64,000 nucleotides of DNA from Dioctria linearis (lineage: Eukaryota > Arthropoda > Insecta > Diptera > Asilidae), in the NCBI GenBank assembly GCA_963930735.1, contig OZ005740.1, positions 331,729,973-331,793,972 on the forward strand, given 5' to 3'. The position numbers were made by a program, and so were the translations under genes. Below, piece by piece: positions 44,669 through 57,160 of this stretch; within the stretch, counting starts at the first letter, position 1; every line of letters begins with the position of its first letter. The notes under the pieces are model-generated. The model saw nothing but the letters and a program-made list of their open reading frames with translations. It ran no database searches and was not told the DNA's origin.

Positions 44669-47600
44669 TCCTCACTAATGTACAAACACTCAATTCAATT
44701 AAAAAAATTCAGAATTCAAGCTAAACCCAGTCCAAATTATACAATTTTGCTCTATCTGCACTGACATCTGTCATTTATATTTAATTTCTAAAAGCACTGT
44801 GTACAAAACAAAAATATCTACGAAAAACCGGTTATTCATGTTTCAGCATTGTTTACTTGAGAACTGTCAAAAACATGTGTGCCCTTCTGTCACAATAATT
44901 AAACATTTGTAAGAGGTAACCAGACCTCACCCTTGATATTATAAGATGCCAGACATACGAATAAGTCGGCAATATATTCTTAAGAAGTCGTGAAGACTCG
45001 TGTTCAGTTCATGTGTTTTATAGCCTCAATAAAGCTTCTTTATCTTTACTTTGAGAAAATAGCTTATTAGAGAAATATTGAATGCAAACTAACTGCTAAT
45101 GCAAGCATATATATATGTATGTACATATATAGCTTCACACGTGTGTTTTCTGCGAAGGAGCAACTTTTTCTATTTTTCATTCAATATTTCTCAATTAAGC
45201 TATTACTACTTACATATTTCGTGTATTTATATGCATTCTTCAGCAAACGATATCGTTTTGACGACGTGGTTTTACCATGAATTGTAGATTAGGCATTAAG
45301 CACCATCATGAAGTAAGTCAACATTTTCAGTTACAGCTACTGATTCCAGTGTTTCATTGTCATTTTCAATAAAAAAATGTACATACTTTTTATGGGCCGA
45401 GGTGCGAAATATCAATTTACTCTAAACTATATGCAGACTTGACTTACGCCACTCTGATTCTCACCGGCTCATATATAAATGGTTTTATTATAACAATTAC
45501 AACAATTTATCATCAGAACTAAATAAGATTGAAGAAGAGTTTGAGTATTTATATAAATATTCACTATTTATCAAGAGAATTTTATGTAGTTTTGAGTAGA
45601 AATATGATAGAACATGTAGGTATTCGTTATAATTTAACCTGATGATCGTTGTCAGTTAAATTAAGTTGTAATTTTTGGGCCCATATCACCAAGGCATTTA
45701 ATTAAAATGTAATTTAATTTGTGATTTAGTACATATTCCTATCAGAGAGAGAGAGAAGAGTTATGGTTTACCTAAAATATCTCGAAGTTTATTATTATAG
45801 CTAATGCATCAGAAATGCTGATTCAGCATTGTCAGTAACATACAGATTTTTAATAAAATTTAAAATTACAGGTAATATATTTTAGATCCTACTACAAAAG
45901 TGCCTAATTTATAAGAGAAAAGTTATTTTTTCCATTTTTAGAGCTTTTTTTTAAGGCGGCACAATTTTTCGTTAAAAAAAAAGGAAAAATTTGAATTTAT
46001 GATTGTAAAATAGCGTCGGAAAAATGTTTGTGATAATGATAATGCATGTTGAAAAAACAACAAATCAAATATGTATAATGAAAATGTAAATGAAAAACAG
46101 CTGAAAACAATCATTAAACGGAAACCGAGGTGTAGGTCGGTCGCAAGCGTATTCTCTTATCAGTTTGTCAGAGCATTATCTACACCTACTTTAGTACGAT
46201 TGTATAGTCCACCCATGGAAACATATGTACTTATGTTGTATAAATAAGAAGTGAACTATTATATTTTTTTTTCTTGACGTGAATATAAGGTATGATGGTT
46301 ATATCCTCTGTAAATGCAAAGATGAATATACTTTACGGTTGCTTGTATTTTGTAATTCATTATTACCTAAGTATGCATCTTATTTTTACGGATTATTTGA
46401 TTGTTTCAAAAAGAATAAGTTCTAACTATAGGTAAAAATTCTGCTAAATATGCAGATGAAATAATTTATATAATGTAACACCATGTCCTGAACCAAATAT
46501 GGATTCCATTAGGTCCTTTATCTACTATATACGCTGCTCTTGATTTTTTTGACCTTATCTTCCAAGTGAGCTTTCCTGTATAAACCTGCATATTCTGTTA
46601 CTGCTCAAATTTTATTGCCGTATTTTTATATAGTACCTACTAACGAAAGAAGCATTAGACTCGGATTAAAACATTTCTTTAACAGATTCTTTTCTCCAAC
46701 GACTAGCTCCAGCTGTCAATGGATCCATAAAAATTGCGCGAAATTCGATCTAAGTAACTTCCCATGATTTTATTTTCGGGATTTTTGTTTTATTGTATTC
46801 ATGGAATACCTGGAAATCTTCCTGATTAGTCCGAGTATAGCAAATTAATATGTACATTGATGATTTTTTTCACAGTATATACTATGTAAGTAGATAGTTT
46901 GATGTAGGTACTCGGTGTTACATTCAGAATATTTCTTGCTAATTTATGAGTAAAACACTGTGGTGGGGTTGAGTTCTATACACTCGTCCAAATTTTGTAA
47001 CATATAAATGTGTATGGATTCAGTATTCGTTGATCCAATTCTTCTCTTAAGTTTGCGCAGTATCATTTATATTCCCATTGTTTCGTAGGAAATCTGGCTT
47101 GTCGTCATCAAAATAATTAGTTTCGTTGATAGAAGGTGCATATCATCATCTGGGCCACTTGTGTCGTCCAATTTTGTTCCGTAAACTCATTTCAATTAAG
47201 AATCGTGAACTATAACGTTAAAGACGTAAATTGGGTTCGGGTTCCTTGGGTCCTTCACGATAAAAAACTCACTTTTCCCAATATCTTTAAATGATTTGAA
47301 ATAATAAAAAAAAGTATCTACGTGAAAGGCAAAGAATATAGGGAAATTTTAAAGATTTTTGCTAGCATACCCTAATCTTTCCGAAGTAAGTAATAAAAAA
47401 CAAATTAAATTCAAAAAAGGTCAGGTGAATACGAGCTCTAGAAATACAGTGTGTTTTAAGTTTTTATTATAGGAATTGATATAAAAGTTGTTGGACTTAA
47501 TAAACACACTTACGAAATGCAGGAAAAAATTCTTTAATTTTTTATTTTAAACACTTTCTACACAAAAATGATACGGCAAAACGTTTGAAAAAGTAGGCAA

Positions 47601-47820
47601 GTGAGTTGCGTAGCCATATTTCTGGAACGAAATATTTGAAATAAAAAAATCACATGGAATTAGATTAAGTATAATAGTGAGTTCGTTTCGAACTACAATC
47701 ATTAATTTTTATACATAATTAACAAAATGGCGGTCTTATTTTGAAAAAAAAATTGGCTCTTTTTTCAAGGATTTTTGCTATAAACGAAATAGTAAAAATT
47801 GAAATTTTGAGATGATCGTA
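44669..47820. other. Long gene-free stretch, possible decayed DNA transposon at 46450-47200
   Basis: Mostly AT-rich. On the minus strand of 47200-46450, frames with many breaks give an acidic piece (DDTSGPDDDM) and later VYTGK followed by a hydrophobic stretch, weakly like a piggyBac-type transposase. The rest shows only microsatellites such as GAGAGAGAGA at about 45745. Confidence 0.25.
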
Positions 47821-47879
47821 GTAAGTTCGAAAATGGGATAAATCGGGTAACTCCTTCGTAGGGTTGCATACAAATATTT

Positions 47880-48990
47880 CGTTTTTATACCCTAGATGAA
47901 ATCTATAGGGTATCATTCCGTTTGTAACGCACAGAAATAATCATGGTAGAGCAAAATGGATTGGACACCCACGTATAAAATTAAAAGTTATTTTGATTTT
48001 TGCATGTCTGTCTGTCCGTCCGTCCGTCCTTGCGCACGATAACTCGAGAACGCGTTCACTTAGAAAGCTGAAATTTTGTACACGGACTATTAAAAAAAAA
48101 AAAAAATTAAGTTCGAAAATAAGACAAATCGGGCAACTCCTTCGTGCGGTTGCCATACAAAAATTTCGTTCTCCACTATATATTTGGACACCACCTGAGA
48201 ACACGTCTACATAGAAAGCTGAAATTTGGTACATTGTGTTTCCATAGTCATAGCAAATAAAATTTCAAAAATGGACTAAATCGGGCAGCCCCTTCTTGGT
48301 GTTGCCATATATAAATTTTGGTTTTTACATATACTTTGAAAACGATCAATCCTAGACATTTTTATTGTACTAAAAACTTCTTAAGAATAAGAAATCCTAT
48401 AAAATTGATTAGAATCATTTTTCTGTCGGCTCGTCGATTCTAGAAATATGTATATGCGAGAAACCAATGCAAAAAATCAAAATTGCTCAAATGGGTGACC
48501 ATACGAAATTTCATACGGGCAATCATCTAGGGTATCATAAAAATTGGTCTTAGACCAATTCTAGCTTTTTCACTTGTTAATTATATATTTGGATACTGCC
48601 TGGTAACGCGTCGACGCGGAGAGCTTATACTTTGTACATGGCGTTTTTATAAAAATAGTAAATAAAATTTCAAAAATTAACTAAATCGGGTATTCCCATC
48701 TGGCTGTTGCCATTTAAAAATTTAGGATTTTTAGGTATACTGTGGAAACTATCAGTCGTACACGTTTTTATTGTACTGAAAAGTTCTTCAACATATAAAA
48801 TCCTATGAAATTTGTCATCATTTTTACTGTTCGACGAAGTGTTCTAGAAATATATGCGAAAAACCACTTCAACGATCAAACTTGTACAGAGGTAACTATA
48901 TGAAATTACATACGGGCGCATTCATCTAGGGTATCATAACAATTGATCTTCGACCAATTCTAGGTTTTTTACTTCTTCATATTGAGTTAA
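47880..48990 (+). repeat. Dispersed repeat family (Helitron-like 3' hairpin), copy 2, with extra modules
   Basis: It starts with the palindromic TATACCCTAGATGAAATCTATAGGGTATC, then (GTCT)n/(GTCC)n at 48005-48030, then modules containing AAATCGGGCAACTCC at about 47837, 48126, 48278 and 48680. The terminal hairpin AATTGGTCTTAGACCAATT-CTAG lies at 48542-48564, and a diverged second one at about 48943-48964. The duplicated end suggests a second, abutting copy. Confidence 0.65.
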
Positions 48991-49009
48991 AGAAGCATTC
49001 AGTTTGAAA

Positions 49010-49190
49010 AAATAAACTATCACACTACTCAAAATGTCACCCTTTATAAGTTTTTTTTTGTACCTATTCTTGATCTAAATCCAGCGATGATGCTAATAAA
49101 TGCCTAAGGGTAGGAAATTTTCTTCCGTAAATGAGTTGCTAGCTAAAACATTTTCGCTGAATATGCTTAAAAAATTTAAATGATCATCAT
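49010..49190. repeat. Diverged centre of the 36489-type foldback element
   Basis: TATCACACTACTCAAAATGTCACCCTTT and AATCCAGCGATGATG correspond to 36893-36965, followed by a facing ATTTTCGCTGAATATGCTTAA. It is a partial, older copy. Confidence 0.5.
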
Positions 49191-51949
49191 AGAATGTATC
49201 CTTTAGAAGTTATTGGGTGATTTATAATATATGAAGCAAAATCTTTTACACCCTTTACCTCCAAAGCTAATTAACGGCTAAATAAATTATACAATTATAT
49301 GTAAGGGTGAGCATTAGTTCACATTAACAATCAAAATCAAACTACAGCATTAAGCTTTTAATATAAATTAATCAATAAAAACACAGTTCGTGTGAAAGAA
49401 AATAAACGAAGTTGAAAAATTATTATAGAACTTTTATTGTAGTATAGCAACCCAAGTTGCTGCTAAGCTTTTTTTTTTAACAGTTTCTCATAGGCTCCTC
49501 AATTTGGGTCGTTGACATGTTGTCTTGTTGATATCTCCATACATACCGTAATGGCAAGTTATACCACCCCCTCGTTAACAAAATAAGTGTCTTCTTTGTG
49601 CTTTTGTTTTGTTCTTGCGTTCTTTAATCTCATCAACTTTGGTTTCTAAGCAAAAAAGCCCTCCTTTCAATTTTGTGATTGATAATTATTATTATCGATG
49701 TTTTTCTGAGGCAGGCAATTGTTGTGTTTTTTTGTTTGGCTTACAAGTTCTTTTAAGATTTGACCCGCCGACTTCTTGGCAAAACTCACGATTATTTTCG
49801 TCTTAAATATTTAAGACTGAATCTTTAGACTATATTTTTTTGGTTTGTAAGAGTTTATCACATTTCAATTATATCTGGGATAATTACTTCCAGGTTTTCA
49901 TTTTGTTTATAGTTTTATAGGTATTATTTTTATATAATTTTCTTTTCAGTTTATCTTTTCCCTACTTTTATCACACATTTTTTATTTAAATGAAAAAATC
50001 TGAATGAATTCCAAAATATCGATTGGACGTATGCGTTATAGAGGATGATTCATCAAAAAATGAAGAAAATTCTTATTCTGCATCTCTCAACCAGCCATAC
50101 AAATTTTTGCTTATCTCGTAGGCTTATCAACTATTCCTAGAACATCCTGTATATATTAACAAATTTGTAGTATTTTAAATTCTACACTGCTACAAATCGG
50201 AGATTAGGTATAGCTATACAATCGCATCGTTTTTTTAAACATATTCACCATCGAGATGAGCTGGGTAGAAATTGCTGTTTCTTAGACTTTTCTGCTGCTT
50301 TCGGTAAGATCAACTATCAAGTTAGGTATTTGTTCTGAAAAACTTATACCTACCTAATAAAGAATTTTTATTTCTCTATGTATGCCGTTCCCTTCGGTGT
50401 ATTTAGGTGTTCCTCAAAGATCAATTCTTGGTCTTTTTTTTTTTTTTGTTCACTGTGTTTATAAATTTTGTATTTGTAGTATTAGATAAATATTCGATTA
50501 CATCTCTAAGCTAATGACACGGTATTGTGAGACTTGTTAAAAATTTTGTATGCTAGTTTAAATTCACAAAAATTCAAGTGTTTAGTTTTATTAATTAATC
50601 GAACATATCTTTACACAAATGGCTTCTCTGCAGTATATTTGTTGATAATGAGCTTTTTCTCTTTACTGCAGATTCGGTTAAAAGTTTAAAAATTTGATTC
50701 GGCTTCCTTCCATCTATCTATTCTTGCTGAAGCATTACTATTGCGGTCATAATTATACTTAGGATTATGAAATTTGTGGTAAATTTTATTACAATAGGTC
50801 CGCGAAAGTAAATTTTGTTTTAAATTTGTAAGTTTGTCGTTTAAAATAACGGAAATGAATCTGAGTCACATTGATTTATTAATTTTATAATTAAAATCGC
50901 CTTTTACCGTTTTGTTTTGCGATATAGGGACACACCTACAGTTTTGTTTGTTTAGTTTAGAGCTTTAAGTTTTCTAATGCTCATAATGGAAGTTTTCTTA
51001 CATCTTAATAACGTCATAATTAAATCCATATCATAATTTGTCAACATCAGAGAAATGTTTTTTTTTCAAGTTGGTATTGCAATAAAATATTGGAAAGAGC
51101 AGACTTTCAGAAGCCTTTGGGTGTTGCCCGAACATGATATATTTTCGCACCACGCATATGTTCTATGGATAACTTCTCGTACGCAGAGTTCTATAGCATA
51201 AATCTCTGCTTGGAAAATGATTGAATTTGTGACCAATCGTCTTATAATCGAAAGGTAACATTATAGAATTATTCTTGGCATGAGTCCCCAAATTTAAAGA
51301 AATATGGTTTGGTCGAAACTCAATTCTGTCAGTTCTGCCAAGATTACGAAACATTTAAGTAATTAATAATATAGCTTGTAGTCTGCTCTGGGCGATTTAA
51401 TTGCCTTGTTCGTAGGTAAAGTTGAAGGTCCACTCAAACTTCCGAAGGGATGAATTTCCCCGATATGCTTTCCGATATTATTTGAAGGTTTAAGGTATAG
51501 GTAGGTATACAAACTCTTCGTTATCTACTAGATATTATTGTGAATTCGCAAAGGAGTTTGTATAGTAACAATTTCACCGTCTTCTCCCGATTACAAATGT
51601 AGATAACGTCAGCTTTTTGAGGAAATCCGATTTCATTAGAATGATTCTTAGAATTGATTATTTTAAATATATGTACCTTGGCAGAAACAACTTTTTTTGT
51701 TTTTTGTTTCTGGAGTTTTTCTTAGGTTAAAAGCATGTAGGATCAGACACACTTAGACCATCTATGGTCCATTGTAAAGTCACTTTATTGAGACCCAGGC
51801 TGGAAAAGATATCTAAGAGTTAGGGGTACGATGAAATCAGCCACAAGAGTTAATGAATCTTACCAGGTCCCCCAACTTTGTCTGCTAATTGCCCCAGTTC
51901 ACAGAAAAAGTAGCTATCAAGCGTATTCCTCTTATGCCTAGCAAGGTTA
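49191..51949. other. Gene-free stretch with LINE RT debris
   Basis: AT-rich. At 50250-50460 a degenerate RT region is listed separately. Nothing else is recognised; the frames on both strands are short. Confidence 0.45.
50250..50460 (+). mobile_element. Degenerate LINE reverse transcriptase remnant
   Basis: Frames give CCFLDFSAAFGKINYQ (the LDF.KAFD motif with Asp lost) and, about 100 nt later, GVPQRSILG (the GVPQGS motif). Heavily mutated; the end is unclear. Confidence 0.55.
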
Positions 51950-52318
51950 GGTTAGGTGCTAAACGCTCCCACCCTTTTCCTCGTCCATACAGCTCCTGCA
52001 GACGTCATTGTATGGAGCTTGCATGCACTCTGCATGTATGCCAAAGAGGCAGTGACCCGTAATAACTGCAGTAAGATAACACACATTATTCCCGTTCCTC
52101 CTCAGCAGAAATTCAGTCTTTACAGGAGAAATCTCGGGGCTAAGCTGTCTTAAAATCGCGCAGCTCTTCCCATCTTCGGCTTGCCAGCTTACAGGACTGT
52201 ACATCTAGAATTCTCGTTACTTATTCTAGGGCCGACCGATGGGTTCCTCCACTAGACAGATATTCATAGCAGAACCCTTTTTGGCCAGAGCATCCGCTGC
52301 ATCGTTTCCAGGTATGGC
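51950..52318 (-). mobile_element. LINE RNase H and C-terminal zinc motif, 3' part (interrupted)
   Basis: On the minus strand it reads IPGNDAADALAKKGS (the GNE.AD.LA block of LINE RNase H) and then, in another frame, TGHC...H...CRSCMDEE, the C-terminal cysteine motif of R1/LOA/jockey-type LINEs. The first half of the RNase H lies at 53266-53480 on the same strand; the DNA between is inserted. Confidence 0.8.
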
Positions 52319-53265
52319 CATAGACAAACTAATAACATACAAAGACTCTGAAAACTGGCTCTGGAAACTGGGTGCGAACCACAGAGTTATTGTCTGCTAG
52401 GTGCTTGGTCACAGTGCCATACCATAGACAAACTAATAACACAAATTAGTTAATATACAGACGAATCGAATAGGAAAATTGAAAACCAAAAGTCAGATAC
52501 ATGTTGCAAGTCAATTAAAAAAATTTGCAACGTCTCGCTCGAATATAAAATCGACGATGCCTCGACCTAATGTAGAAAGCCCTTAACGCGTCTACGCACT
52601 GACTTATAACAATGGACCGAACGTTTTGCTATTTCATGTTGCACAAAAAATATTGTGTTTCTGTATATCACCGTTAGAGCACCCTTTAAAACGATTACAT
52701 AAAAAACATGTAAAACTCAACCAATCAGATGAAATTTTACACTCGTAAATCGAATTTAATTAAAAAAATATATTTTCTTGTGCCCAAGTGATATTTTAAT
52801 GGCTTATAAGGAATTAAACTCATTCAGACTTTAATTTTCAAAAGTTATTCTTAACTGAATCCTGCGTATGTCAAGGGAGACGGAGCGTGGTAAACACTAT
52901 CTTTACCTTATTCCTTCTGAGGTGATTGTATCTGTAGCCATCATAAAAACATCAAATGGCATAAGCAAACGTTCCAGAATGCTATATTTTGTGTTGGTAG
53001 CTCCAACTCTGCCATAGGGCGAAAGAGAGAACTATAAAACTTGTGCCATGCTTTCCTATAGGAAAATGACAATACGCTCAGTCCATTGTTATAAGTCAGT
53101 GGTCTACTCTCATAAAAATTGTTGTCGCCCTCCAAAAGTGCGTATAAATTATAAGGAAAAAAATTACAGTAAATATCTAAGAAAAAATTGCTGTCTTCCC
53201 TACATCAGGTCGAGGTATCGTTGTTTTATATTTCCAGTAAATTTCTTAGAAAAAATTGACTGTCA
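52319..53265. mobile_element. Foldback-family fragment inserted in LINE RNase H
   Basis: The left end CCATAGACAAACTAATAACA and inner blocks (ATGCCTCGACCTAATGTAG, TTGTCGCCCTCCAAAAGTGC, AGGTCGAGGTATCGTTG) match the element at 34881-36168. A duplicate left end occurs at 52425. The hAT-like MITE at 52597-53101 splits it. Confidence 0.75.
52597..53101. mobile_element. hAT-like MITE, copy 2, nested in a foldback element
   Basis: It matches 16991-17486 throughout, in the same orientation, with ends CACTGACTTATAACAATGGA and TCCATTGTTATAAGTCAGTG. The flanks GTCTACGC and GTCTACTC form an 8-bp duplication with one mismatch. The empty site is visible at 35761 (GTCTACGCTCATAAAA). Confidence 0.85.
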
Positions 53266-53480
53266 ATACAAATTCTGATGACTAGATCACTAACGTCATA
53301 AGTTATACGCAGCAGTCTTGCTGCTTTGCAAATTTGCCAGGACCTCCACCCGGAACACACTACAGTGGTCCGGTAGGCGGTATGATGAGTGTTGAGTACA
53401 CCCCGGCTTCCACTCCCACATCCATTTCCGAATCGTTCGTAAAGACACATATATCAGAGTCATTTGCCACGCAATTACCA
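53266..53480 (-). mobile_element. LINE RNase H, 5' part (interrupted)
   Basis: Minus-strand frames give a GVYSTHHTAYRTT-like start of RNase H, then a helix and VIRICIDSQ, where the DSQAA motif is cut at 53265. The rest of the domain resumes at 52318. The intervening 950 bp are a foldback fragment that itself holds a MITE. Confidence 0.75.
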
Positions 53481-55250
53481 TCCCACTCCTCTACCAGGAA
53501 TGCTTGTCGAATTCTCTCATAAGATCCTGCTCTTTTGAAGAGTCGTCATTATTCCAATTCCCTGCTCCACCAAAACATAGCAGATAGATGATTAAGATCC
53601 GAAGCTGAGATGAGATCCACGTGATTTTCTAATAATTTCGATATTCGATGATTAATATTTAAAAAGTAGTCCTTTTGGTGGCCCAGTGATCGTGGATACA
53701 AATCCCACCACCTCGACTTGATCCTGTGCTTTTTTCTACCTAGCCTTCTTTCGCACTCTACAATTGGATTAGACTCTATGGGAGATATATATAGAATATT
53801 TGTAAGGGTTTTCACATAGCTTTCAACGTAAGTAAAGATTAAATTATTTGGGACACCAACCAATAGACTCCAATATGGTGTACTTTTTCTTAATAAGCGA
53901 CAACATCATCATTAAGATAGCTATTGCATGCTAATCACCCGCATAACGATAATATATCATTCAAAATAACTCTATAAGGAGAGGCTAAGTGAAGGCCTTA
54001 TGTTCTCCAAAGGAAGGGGATAATAATAAAAAAGTCTTGAAAGTTTTTATGATTATCTCGCAACTCATTAGATATCTCATCCTTCCATGACCTTGCAGAA
54101 AGTGTCATAATGTTGTTGTCCACCTTCGTTGAACAAAAGAGACATAACATAGTTACAGCTTTTGGACATGCATCGTTATTGCCAAATAAAATTCTCTTCG
54201 TACTCCACACTAATGCTAATTGCTCATCGTACACTCCTAGAAATTCCGTTTCTTCCTAAAATTATCCGACCTTAGAACATTTTTAATTTATTACCCAGTC
54301 CAGGAAATTCTAAAGAAACATTTTTTTGTCAGGAAACTCTCTCTAATGAAATTTAAATGAAATGGAATCATGTCTACTAATTTCTCCACACATACACCCA
54401 CGAAAAATAGACAGCGTATGGCAGTACTCAAACTTTATTACCAACAGGAAAGGTGGAAACAGCATTTCGGCTTTGTTATAATTTAGCCCGTTAATCCTGA
54501 AATCTGTGGTAAAAGTGAAGTGAACATAAACAAAAGTTATTTTTATACTTTTTTTTTTATATAAACCATGATGCTATTCGCGTCTAACGAGGGGTTTTTG
54601 GTTTGTGTAATTGGGTTCGTTGCACGTTCGTCGTTCGTACACATTTATGCATGTTCACCTGGCATGGTGGACTGAGAATCGCTATGCAATTTGTAGACCA
54701 AACATTTTTCATAGCATTTTTTCCATTTCTGGTATTACATTTTTCTTATTTGGAGCAGGTCTATAATAATCCAATTAATGTATGTATGTACGTACATAAT
54801 GTGCAGTTTTCTCCATCAGTGTGTGGCGCTATTGCTGGAATTGCGTGGATTCTAGCTAATACTGCGTGTAAATTAATTGGCTTTAAACTATTTTTGTCAT
54901 AATAAGGTAAAACACTCCGCGACTCGGTTATTGTTCGATATATTTTAAATAAATCTAGGGAATATGTTACAAAATCTTATAAAAAAAAACACCAAGAAAA
55001 TAATGTCTATGTAAATGTGATTATCATGCAAGCATTTATTTACATCATAAAATATGACAAAAATAACTGTTCTTTACTACAAAATGATTATTTTTTTCAC
55101 CTACGACATCATTGTGTTGAATGTTTTGTCCTGTCTTGTTAAGTGTCTGTGATATTTGAAAAAATGTTTTTCCAGGTTTTAACAAATAATGCATATATAG
55201 TGAACGCAGAAGCAATGAGCTCACAACTCAATAGATAACTCTAGATGTAC
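53481..55250. other. Gene-free stretch
   Basis: Minus-strand frames at 53549-53863 (104 codons) and 53998-54234 (78 codons) are the longest; neither shows a domain I know. They may be gag-like or transposase debris. The rest is AT-rich. Confidence 0.35.
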
Positions 55251-55254
55251 CGAG

Positions 55255-56645
55255 ATGAAGAAACTAGAGCTGAAAGTATCCGGATTATCTGGAATAATTA
55301 AGATCCGATTCCTTAAATCCGAATACCCGGATAATCCGGATCAAAACTATCTGGATCCAAACTATAGTCCGCGCCCCGAAAACTGGGCTATATCAGGATC
55401 ATGGAAATTTCAGTTAGCGGTTCCGTTTTCCATTTTAATCTGAGCAAAATTTTGTAATTTTTTTACATTTAAATACAGTTATTTTATTGATTTTCTACAA
55501 GGTTAGATAAATTTCACCCTCGCAAACATGTTTTATGTCGTGCTACTTAAGTTAGAGTGCTTATTTATAAATAAATTTGCCTATTCTTATCAGTTATATG
55601 TCGATATTCTTACAGTTGGAAATACGCTACAGATATTCTTTGGTCTCTGGTCTTTGATAACAAAAAGTTCCTTATTAAACTTTATCTTCTATTCTATGCC
55701 AAAACCTCTTGGGATTAAAAATTAAATAATTTCTCTATGTCATTAAGAAACTCCACATATAAATTAAGTAAACTAAATGTTTTCCGCCCAGGAGGTCCAT
55801 AAAGCAGGGGGTGATAGTATTCACCTAGGCAAACAAAAAATTGTACGGCCCGGGGGGGGGCATATCAAACTAGCTTTTTTTCTCAATCACCCTGTAACTT
55901 CTAAACGCTTGGTATGCCCCCCTCTCTCTGCTATACCATTTTTTGTTTTCTTAGGTGAATACTATCACCTCCTGCTTTATTGACCTCCTGCGGAAACACC
56001 CTATACGTATATATAAATTTTCATTTTTTAAATTAATTCAAAAATATCAAAATTAATTTTTTTTAATGACAATGCCTGTTGAAAGTTCTTTTACCATTTG
56101 GAATATATACATAATACATACATATATGTATATACATTTTTTTATAAATTTCCCTCTGGCGACCTTGATAGTTCAGTTATCGTGGCGCGAACTATAAGCA
56201 AAAAATGCTCAAAATTTCAACCAGATTGCATTGTTTCATTGGAAAATGAAAATAACATTATATTTATATTTACCGAATGAAGCAATGTAATTTTGATTAA
56301 ATTTTGAACTTCTTTTGCTTAGTATGGATCCGGATAGTTCAGATCCAGATCCGAATTTCAGGAATCGGATATTTTACAGATCTGGGTATACGGATATTAG
56401 CAAATCCGGATCCAATTTTCAGCTCTAGAAGAAATTCCCTAAAGGTGATATAAATTTACTCTTCGATTCTTGTTCGTGCTGCAGTCCAGATCCGCATAAT
56501 TCGGATCCGATTTCAGGAATCGGATAGTTTACAGATCTGGGTATATACGGATATTAGCAAATCCGGATCCAATTTTCAGCTCTAGAAGAAATTCCCTAAA
56601 ATGTGATATAAATTTACTCTTCGATTCTTGTTCGTGGTGCAGTGC
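55255..56645. repeat. ATCCGGAT-rich foldback and tandem repeat
   Basis: The left end CTAGAGCTGAAA (55264) faces TTTTCAGCTCTAG at 56417 and again at 56574. Both ends carry several ATCCGGAT motifs. The right end is a tandem pair with 155-bp period (about 56355-56480 and 56510-56640). A separate MITE lies inside at 55777-56003. Confidence 0.7.
55777..56003. mobile_element. 227-bp MITE nested in the ATCCGGAT element
   Basis: The left GTTTTCCGCCCAGGAGGTCC...GATAGTATTCACCTA and its inverted match at 55947-56000 form arms of about 65 nt with few mismatches. Some central sequence is C/G-rich (GGGGGGGG at 55852). No ORF. Confidence 0.72.
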
Positions 56646-56779
56646 AATTAGGATTCAATGGTTAGTGCACCACGCCGCTGTTAATTGCATATATTTTTCT
56701 TGTTAGTTGTTGCTTTCCCATATCGTGATTCGTGTTTGTCGGGTGGCTTCATCCATTTCTACTTTGCGTAGAATACGAT

Positions 56780-57160
56780 TAGCATAAGAAAAGATGCAAA
56801 AAACACAGAAAGGGTTACATTTTGGGCTTTTTAAATCCAATATGAAAAATTCGTGTTGATGATGTGTTTTTTTTGATAAAAATAATAGTTTAAAAAAACG
56901 AGTTCAAATTCCGAAATTTTAAATTTGGTGAGCATTAACTTCGAAACGGAGAAGAGGATGGGAAAAATTTACGGACCATTCGAAAGGCCAAACGATTATC
57001 TATCTGATAAAAATCTTCATCATAAGGTGTAACGTTCAGAAATTAGAGGATAATCTATAAAAACATACCCAAATATCTTTGAAACCCGTTATCTCGGAAA
57101 CCGTTTGGATTTTCACTCCACCACTCATATAATTTTTAACACCCCTCACGGGAGACCCTG
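56780..57160. repeat. Single arm of the 36489-type foldback element
   Basis: It aligns with 37050-37511, including ACATACCCAAATATCTT and a degenerate terminus (GGGAGACCCTG beside TA). The partner arm is missing. Confidence 0.7.
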
